From: Dechloromonas sp.
GTDB lineage: Bacteria; Pseudomonadota; Gammaproteobacteria; Burkholderiales; Rhodocyclaceae
Assembly (NCBI GenBank): GCA_008933675.1
Contig: WBUO01000023.1
Span: 1 to 32,134 of the forward strand
Direction: 5' to 3'
DNA: 32,134 nucleotides
Position 1 is the first letter of the stretch. Each line of letters opens with the position of its first letter. The notes beneath the pieces are model-generated. The model had not been told where the DNA came from and did not search any database. It saw only the letters and a list, made by a program, of their open reading frames with translations. Shown in pieces: positions 27,820 through 32,134 of the stretch. The translations under genes were made by a program, and so were the position numbers.

Positions 27820-28212
27820 ATGGCTGAAAGTTATTTCTACGGTACCGGTCGTCGCAAGAGCGCTGTTGCCCGTGTTTTCATGAAGCGCGGGTCGGGTGCC
27901 ATTGTTGTCAATGGCAAGCCGGTTGATCAGTTTTTCTCTCGCGAGACCGGTCGCATGATCGTTCGTCAACCGCTGGAGCTTGTCGCGCAGTTGAATGGCT
28001 TTGATATCAAAGTCAATGTGACAGGTGGTGGCGAATCCGGCCAGGCTGGTGCTGTCCGTCATGGTATTACCCGCGCGCTGATTGAGTATGATGCGGCTCT
28101 CAAGCCGGCTCTTTCCAAGGCTGGGTTTGTCACGCGCGATGCGCGAGAGGTTGAGCGTAAGAAGGTTGGCTTCCATAAGGCACGTCGCCGCAAACAATTC
28201 TCCAAGCGCTGA
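27820..28212 (+). CDS. rpsI: 30S ribosomal protein S9
   Basis: 130 residues, full length. S9 binds the 16S 3' major domain and its basic C-terminal tail, here ending [17 protein letters not shown], reaches the P-site tRNA. The start [16 protein letters not shown] and [19 protein letters not shown] are typical. GGGG lies before the ATG. A terminator follows directly, so the operon has two genes. Confidence 0.98.
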   Translation: MAESYFYGTGRRKSAVARVFMKRGSGAIVVNGKPVDQFFSRETGRMIVRQPLELVAQLNGFDIKVNVTGGGESGQAGAVRHGITRALIEYDAALKPALSKAGFVTRDAREVERKKVGFHKARRRKQFSKR

Positions 28213-28226
28213 GTTTCTGCGCAGCC

Positions 28227-28254
28227 AAAAAGGCCGCCCTTGGGCGGCCTTTTG
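28227..28254 (+). terminator. Rho-independent terminator of rplM-rpsI
   Basis: AAAAGGCCGCCC and GGGCGGCCTTTT form a near-perfect inverted repeat around TT (the effective loop is larger), with TTTTGTCTTT after it. It lies 14 bp past the rpsI stop and, with A's on its left, could work in both directions. Confidence 0.88.
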
Positions 28255-28399
28255 TCTTTCTGGTTGGGCGGGGTAATATGCGGCCTCTTGTGAGTCTGGG
28301 TGGATGGAAGGCGGCGTATAGCCGATTTTTTGCTGGCAGAGAGTTGTTCGCTTGTCTGGGGTCGCTGGTGGCCTCAGCTTCTGTTGTCTTTGGAGTGCT

Positions 28400-29140
28400 A
28401 TGCCTCTGCAAACTCCCTTCGTGAGCCTGAGGTTGCGCAGATTCCGGCGTCGTTTCGGTATTGCCGCACCTAAGGTTGTTGTACGTACCCATGTGCCTTG
28501 GCAGTGGTTCCTCTTTCCCGCCCTAGTCTTCTTGCTTCTGCTCTTTGTGGCGGCTTGGTTGTTTTTTCAGCGTAACGAGGCTGGTGAAATGGGGCGCGAA
28601 CTGCAGGACTTGCGAGGGCAAATTCTTTCCCAGCGTGCGGAGCTTGAGAGCTTGCGAACAACTGCCGGGACCCGAGTGAATGCGGTTAGTATCGAAAAAG
28701 CGACGCAGCGACAGTTGCTCTCGAGGATCAGGGAGCTGGAGTTGGAAAGTGCGGCGCTCAAGGAGGATATGTTGCTATTTGAGCGTTTGATACCGGTGCT
28801 CGGCGACGAGGCAGTCTTGCGACTTGAAAATTTCCGTGTTGTGCCTGAAGAGGATGCAAAATACCGTTATCGGTTGCTGGTCGCATTTCAGCCTAGTCGC
28901 CTGAATCCGGAGTTTTCGGGGAGGCTGCAATTGGTTGTTAGCTACACTCTTTATGGGCGCGAGCTGCAGTTGTTGCTTCCGGAAAAAGCATCGCAAGCGC
29001 CTGAGTACCAATTTAGTCTGAAGCATTTTTTGCGTCGTGAGGGAGGGTTCAAGTTGCCAGAGGGGGCCAGCTTGAAGGGGGTTGAGGCGCTAATTCTGCA
29101 GGGTGATACCGTGGCCGCTAGAAAGCGGGCTCAATTCTAG
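28400..29140 (+). CDS. DUF6776 family membrane coiled-coil protein
   Basis: 246 residues from the ATG at 28400, which has TGGAG seven bases upstream; the track's start at 28352 has no such site. A basic cytoplasmic N-terminus (about 1-33) is followed by one transmembrane helix (about 34-57, WFLFPALVFLLLLFVAAWLFF), a coiled coil (about 60-125, rich in Q, E and L heptads) and a periplasmic beta-rich domain. I recognise it only as the DUF6776 type found in betaproteobacteria; the function is unknown. It is 9 bp from the bactofilin gene, so a shared role in envelope or cytoskeletal organisation is a reasonable inference. The 187-bp gap before it holds only the rpsI terminator and a probable promoter. 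Confidence 0.75.
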   Translation: MPLQTPFVSLRLRRFRRRFGIAAPKVVVRTHVPWQWFLFPALVFLLLLFVAAWLFFQRNEAGEMGRELQDLRGQILSQRAELESLRTTAGTRVNAVSIEKATQRQLLSRIRELELESAALKEDMLLFERLIPVLGDEAVLRLENFRVVPEEDAKYRYRLLVAFQPSRLNPEFSGRLQLVVSYTLYGRELQLLLPEKASQAPEYQFSLKHFLRREGGFKLPEGASLKGVEALILQGDTVAARKRAQF

Positions 29141-29149
29141 GAGAGCGTG

Positions 29150-29551
29150 ATGTTTGGGAAGAGGTCTGAAAATGTGCCGCAAGGACGAATTGACAGCCTG
29201 ATTGGTGCTGGGACTAGAGTCGAGGGAAGTATTCGATTCGCGGGTGGGTTGCGAATTGACGGGGAGGTTCAGGGTAGTGTGGAAGCGGCGGAGGGGGCTG
29301 CGTCATCCACATTGGTGCTCAGCGAACATGCGAGGGTGGAAGGGGCTATACGTGTTGCTCATCTGGTTACCAATGGTACGGTCGTCGGGCCTGTAAGCGT
29401 TTCTGATTCGCTCGAGATACAATCCAAGGCGAGAGTCCTTGGGGACGTGGAGTATGTGGTAATCGAGATGCATCAAGGGGCTGTTGTCGAGGGGCGCATG
29501 GTGCATCGGGATGGCAAGTCTGTGGAACTAAAGTTGGCAGTGAGTGCCTAA
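29150..29551 (+). CDS. bactofilin (polymer-forming cytoskeletal protein)
   Basis: 133 residues. Bactofilins form nucleotide-independent filaments from a beta-helix core; here the DUF583 core (about 15-115) shows the repeating pattern IDSLIGAGTRVEGSIRFAGGLRIDGEVQGSV and LEIQSKARVLGDVEY. The ATG at 29150 has AGGAGAG upstream; the GTG one codon earlier is less likely. The usual partner, an M23 peptidase, is not adjacent; a membrane coiled-coil protein precedes it instead. The core is short and the tails minimal, as in single-domain bactofilins. Confidence 0.92.
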   Translation: MFGKRSENVPQGRIDSLIGAGTRVEGSIRFAGGLRIDGEVQGSVEAAEGAASSTLVLSEHARVEGAIRVAHLVTNGTVVGPVSVSDSLEIQSKARVLGDVEYVVIEMHQGAVVEGRMVHRDGKSVELKLAVSA

Positions 29552-29613
29552 GTCTCGTCTGGCTGTGTGGTGTATTTATTCAATAGTATTTTGCCGTTTT
29601 TGGGAGTTTCAAA

Positions 29614-29964
29614 ATGAATGCAGTAGCGGAAGTCGCATCTCCTCTTCTTTTTACGGATAGCGCGGCGGCGAAAGTGAAGGAACTTATCGATGAAGAGGGT
29701 AATCCCGGCCTGAAATTGCGCGTATTTGTGACGGGCGGGGGATGCTCGGGTTTTCAGTATGGCTTCACGTTTGACGAGGATGTGAACGAAGACGATACCA
29801 CTCTCGAAAAAGGAGGGGTGACGCTACTAATTGACCCGATGAGTTATCAATATTTGGTAGGTGCTGAGATTGATTATTCTGAAGGTTTGGAAGGTTCGCA
29901 GTTTGTGATCCGTAATCCCAATGCGACCTCTACCTGTGGATGTGGCTCTTCGTTTTCCGCTTGA
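29614..29964 (+). CDS. erpA: iron-sulfur cluster insertion protein ErpA
   Basis: 116 residues of the A-type carrier family, which hands [4Fe-4S] clusters to apoproteins such as those of isoprenoid synthesis. The three cluster cysteines are in [11 protein letters not shown] and the C-terminal TCGCGSSF. The [22 protein letters not shown] ending is specific to ErpA. GGGAG lies about ten bases before the ATG. It is the last intact gene before the insertion-sequence zone; anmK, which often follows in relatives, is absent. Confidence 0.96.
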   Translation: MNAVAEVASPLLFTDSAAAKVKELIDEEGNPGLKLRVFVTGGGCSGFQYGFTFDEDVNEDDTTLEKGGVTLLIDPMSYQYLVGAEIDYSEGLEGSQFVIRNPNATSTCGCGSSFSA

Positions 29965-30251
29965 TTCGCTATAGAGGTTGCGCCAGTTTTTGTTGACCTT
30001 GGGAGGCGGTTTGGGGCTTGGATCGTTCGGATTTCACAACTGGTTGTGATCGCTCTAAAGGTTGTTCTCTCGGGGGCTCGACCCGGAGAATCGGAGGGGC
30101 GGCCATACAAGCCCCTGGGGCTCCGAATGGGCATTCATAAAAATGCCCGATAAGCGCCCCTCGGGTGAGTTCGGTCAGTTGCATGCTTGATGGCGAACTG
30201 CCTCCAGAGAAATGTATTGACCGAGCAGGATCTGTTCAAATTTTCCCGCTG
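29965..30251. other. non-coding or remnant DNA between erpA and IS remnant
   Basis: No convincing gene. It contains a cluster of inverted repeats: GAGGGGCG (30094-30101) with CGCCCCTC (30155-30162) enclosing AGCCCC-T-GGGGCT (30110-30122) and GGGCATT-6-AATGCCC (30129-30148). No clear terminator for erpA was found. Confidence 0.5.
29969..30184 (-). CDS. hypothetical short ORF, doubtful
   Basis: 71 codons on the minus strand, convergent with erpA. The product (starts MQLTELTRGALIGHFYECPF) is proline/glutamine-rich toward the end and I do not recognise it. GGAGG lies 18 bases before the ATG, too far for a good ribosome-binding site, and a TTGAAC-17-TACATT promoter-like pair precedes that. The frame overlaps hairpin-forming DNA and abuts an IS remnant, so it may be a fragment of a lost gene or chance. 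Confidence 0.2.
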   Translation of the reverse strand: MQLTELTRGALIGHFYECPFGAPGACMAAPPILRVEPPREQPLERSQPVVKSERSKPQTASQGQQKLAQPL

Positions 30252-30945
30252 TGAGGCTGCACCGGTTTTCGTCCCAGTGTTAACTGGAAATTTCCGGCTC
30301 CGATAAGACCTCCTTGGAGGCCTCTTTCCTGCACTGATCTGCGAATTCGGCGGGTGTCATCCAACCTTGTGCAGAGTGGGGACGATCCTCGTCATTGTAC
30401 TGCCGCCACGCCTCGATTTTGCCTTTGGCATCCTCCTGGGACAAGAATCAATGTGCGTTCAGGTATTCCTCTCGGAAGCGGCTGTTGAACGACTCGACCT
30501 TGGCGTTATCCGTTGGCTTCCCTGGTCGAGAGAAATCTAGTTCAACGCTGTGCTCGTAGGCCATTTTTTCCATTGCCTTCAAGATGAATTCGCTGCCGTT
30601 GTCGGTCTTGATCGTCTTGGGAGGCCCGCGGGTCATACGAAGTTGCTCCTGCACACGCACCGCATCCTCTCCCTTTAAGCTCTGTCCGATATCGATCGCC
30701 AAGCATTCGCTAGTGTAGTTATAAACGATCGGCAGGGTCCGCAGCCGGCAACCATCGAGCAAGGCATCGGCGACAAAATCCACATATCCAGAAGTCGTTA
30801 ATCCCTGCGGACTGTTTCTTGGGTTGCCGCAAGTAAGCCGCCTTGTTCCGCTTCGGGCGGCGATGGCGCAGCGACAAGCCCAGTTGCCGATAGAAGCAAT
30901 ACACTCGCTTGTGGTTGTCTTTCCAGCCTTCCCGTCGCGGCAACA
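30252..30945 (-). mobile_element. remnant of an IS3-family (IS407-like) insertion sequence
   Basis: The orfB remnant plus a probable right terminus: TGAGGCTGCACCGGTTTTCG at 30252-30271 resembles ends of IS407-like elements, lying just outside the orfB stop as expected. The other half of the element, with orfA and the left end, is missing: the sequence is cut exactly where the second insertion sequence begins (30946). The exact outer boundary is uncertain by a few bases. Confidence 0.7.
30280..30945 (-). pseudogene. IS3-family transposase OrfB, truncated and frameshifted
   Basis: Read on the minus strand, the fragment begins in mid-gene (RREGWKDNHKRVYCFYRQLG), shifts frame by one inserted base near 30785 (INDFW then VDFVADALLDG), continues through the rve integrase core with TDNGSEF and VELDFSRPGKPTDNAKVESFN, meets an in-frame TGA at 30448-30450 where relatives have a tryptophan (NAH-stop-FLSQEDA), and then runs to a normal end (PAEFADQC...) at TAA 30280. 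The two lesions plus loss of the N-terminal third make it non-functional. Confidence 0.88.
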
Positions 30946-31923
30946 TGGAGTTCCCAGGATTTAGTGGAGACCTTTGCCTTGCTGCTTGAAGTTGGCCTCG
31001 AAATCATCAGGGCTGACGCCTGATAGATGCGAGTGTTTGCGCGTTCGATTGTAGAAGGTCTCAATGTGTTAGAAATGTTTTCCGTTGCGAGCGCGCGGCT
31101 TTTTGTAGATATGCTTCTTGATGAGCTCCTTCTTCAAACTGCCGAAAAAAGATTCCGCCACGGCATTGTCCCAACAGTTGCCTCTGCGACTCATGCTGGG
31201 TTCAAGGTGGTTGGACTTGCAAAAGCGCCTCCAAGCATCGCTTCCGTACTGTGAGCCTTGGTCAGAGTGAATCAAGGTTTCTTGTGGATGGCGACGGCGA
31301 GTGGCCATCAGCGCCGCGTCAAGAACGAGCTCACGTTGAATGCTGCCTCTGGTTGCCCAACCGACTACCTTGCGCGAAAACAGATCTATGACAACAGCAA
31401 GATAAAGCCACCCCTCCCAGGTGCGAACGTAAGTGATGTTCGTCACCCGCGCCTTATCAGGTTGTGAAACAGTGAACTGGCGCTGGAGTAGGTTTGGTAT
31501 CAAGACGGCTGGCTTTCCCGCAAACACACGTCTTATGCGAAACCCTCCGTGTGTTCTCAAGCCGTTTTCGCGCATCAGGCGTTCCACACGATGCTTGCTA
31601 CAAGTCTCACCTGCTTCACGAAGATCGAGAAAAACGCGAGGCGCCCAATAAATCCCGTGGCTGCGATCGAAAGAGGCGCGAAGCAACCTCGCATCTTCCT
31701 GATCTCGTTCAGAGATCGGCTTTTTTAGCCAAGCGTAATAGCCACTGGGCGCAACTTCGAGCACGCGGCACATGGTCTCAATGCTGAATCGGCCCTTGTT
31801 CGCCTCTATGAATTGGTGGGCAAGGCGGACATGACTGCAATTTTTTTTGGTGCCCATGTGAAGCCCCTCCCATGGGATAAGGATAGGTTATTTTTACCTC
31901 TCCACTAAATCCTGGGAACTCCA
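30946..31923 (-). mobile_element. 978-bp IS3-family element with perfect 25-bp terminal repeats
   Basis: The ends are identical inverted repeats of 25 bp (30946-30970 and 31899-31923, beginning TGGAGTTCCCAGGATTTAGT). Inside is only orfB; 66 bp separate it from the right end, so orfA is missing, and 978 bp is short for an IS3 element. Flanking bases (ACA on the left, GTT on the right) show no target duplication. It interrupts the IS407-like remnant on the left and abuts an rRNA promoter on the right, which suggests an adjacent deletion or recombination after insertion. Confidence 0.88.
30961..31857 (-). pseudogene. IS3-family transposase OrfB with nonsense mutation
   Basis: 299 codons in one frame, with an internal TAA at 31069-31071 (codon 263) where relatives read a tyrosine in the FDYIETFYN motif. 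After the stop the same frame continues HIETFYNRTRKHSHLSGVSPDDFE to a TAA inside the terminal repeat. Upstream the HTH_21-type region (MCRVLEVAPSGYYAWLKK) and the DDE residues (TNITYVRT...VIDLFSR, IHSDQGSQY, NAVAESFFGSLKKE) are intact. A run of eight A's lies right at the start (ACCAAAAAAAATTGC), the sort of slippery site used for the orfA-orfB frameshift, but orfA itself is absent. The truncated protein keeps its catalytic core; activity without orfA is doubtful. Confidence 0.85.
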
Positions 31924-31931
31924 GTTTGCTG

Positions 31932-31959
31932 TTGACGGTTGTTCGAATCTCTATATAAT
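31932..31959 (+). promoter_or_regulatory. rRNA operon promoter P1
   Basis: TTGACG (31932-31937), 16-bp spacer, TATAAT (31954-31959), then a GC-rich discriminator GCGCACCTC typical of stringently controlled rRNA promoters. Transcription would start about 31966. The IS terminal repeat ends 8 bp before the -35 box, so the -40 to -60 UP-element position is IS sequence. Confidence 0.8.
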
Positions 31960-32036
31960 GCGCACCTCTTCTGCGGCGGCGGGGTTTTCCGGCGGTTGAT
32001 GAAGAGGAGGGAGAGAAAAAAGTTAAGCGAAATTGC

Positions 32037-32065
32037 TTGACGGTTTGAAGGAAGTTCTTCATAAT
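32037..32065 (+). promoter_or_regulatory. rRNA operon promoter P2
   Basis: TTGACG (32037-32042), 17-bp spacer, CATAAT (32060-32065), followed by CTCGCCTC. It lies 105 bp after P1 and shares the nine-base TTGACGGTT with it, the tandem arrangement usual for rRNA operons. Confidence 0.7.
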
Positions 32066-32117
32066 CTCGCCTCTCTGCTGCTGACGGATCGAACGAAACG
32101 GCGCGGCGGAAAGAGAA

Positions 32118-32132
32118 GTTCTTTAACAATTT
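32118..32132 (+). promoter_or_regulatory. boxA-like antitermination site of rRNA leader
   Basis: GTTCTTTAACAATTT closely matches the boxA and flanking sequence of enterobacterial rRNA leaders (TGCTCTTTAACAATTT), where NusB-S10 bind the nascent RNA. It indicates that a 16S rRNA gene begins shortly after the window's end. Confidence 0.85.
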
Positions 32133-32134
32133 GG

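Noticed and set aside
31778-32062. 94-codon minus-strand ORF spanning the IS end and rRNA promoter
   Set aside because: It crosses the IS boundary and the P1/P2 promoter region and has no recognisable domain; part of it may reflect an orfA-frame relic but that is not supportable.

Overview
The window looks like a chromosomal segment of a betaproteobacterium, most likely of the order Rhodocyclales (Dechloromonas/Azonexus-like). That placement is an inference from gene content and order: cytochrome c4, a CNP1-like lipid-free exported protein, DUF6776 next to a bactofilin, fmdB-DUF502-aspS-nudB, argB-pyrimidine nucleotidase-slmA, and Coq7-type ubiquinone synthesis. No 16S sequence is present, so the genus cannot be fixed. 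Almost all of the window is densely packed housekeeping DNA.

Layout. 1-4.1 kb: end of gpsA, then convergent trmL and comF, divergent from a bioB-bioC biotin operon. 3.4-6.2 kb (minus): CBS-domain protein, HDOD protein and msrQ, with a separately terminated cytochrome c4 gene upstream. 6.3-8.1 kb (plus): engB and hemB. 8.1-10.3 kb (minus): argB, a HAD pyrimidine nucleotidase and slmA. 10.4-14.8 kb (minus): fmdB, DUF502, aspS, a secreted barnase/RNase Sa-like ribonuclease, its barstar-like inhibitor, nudB, and then hsp20 behind its own sigma-32-type promoter. 14.9-18.7 kb (minus): pilB-pilC-pilD for type IV pilus assembly. 18.8-20.9 kb (minus): ypjD-like and CorC/HlyC-like membrane proteins, divergent from ffh. 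22.3-24.6 kb (minus): proS and a lytic transglycosylase. 24.8-26.4 kb (plus): rppH, a CNP1-like gene and coq7, convergent with an osmC-family gene.

26.9-27.4 kb is the largest intergenic space. It is AT-rich and ends in a strong terminator that belongs to no annotated gene. A candidate small RNA with a CUCCUUU anti-Shine-Dalgarno loop fits there, just upstream of the rplM promoter. 27.4-30.0 kb (plus): rplM-rpsI with a terminator, a DUF6776 membrane coiled-coil protein and a bactofilin, then erpA.

30.0-31.9 kb is a decayed mobile-element zone. An IS3-family (IS407-like) orfB remnant is cut by a second IS3-family element of 978 bp with perfect 25-bp terminal repeats, no orfA and a nonsense mutation. 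The second element stops 8 bp short of the -35 box of a tandem P1/P2 promoter pair that leads into a boxA-like sequence, the usual leader of a ribosomal RNA operon, whose 16S gene should start just beyond the window.

The best leads for follow-up are the anti-SD small RNA candidate, the exported RNase/inhibitor pair embedded in a tRNA-synthetase operon, and the insertion sequence that has replaced the upstream activating region of an rRNA promoter. None of these is proven to be a new system from sequence alone.
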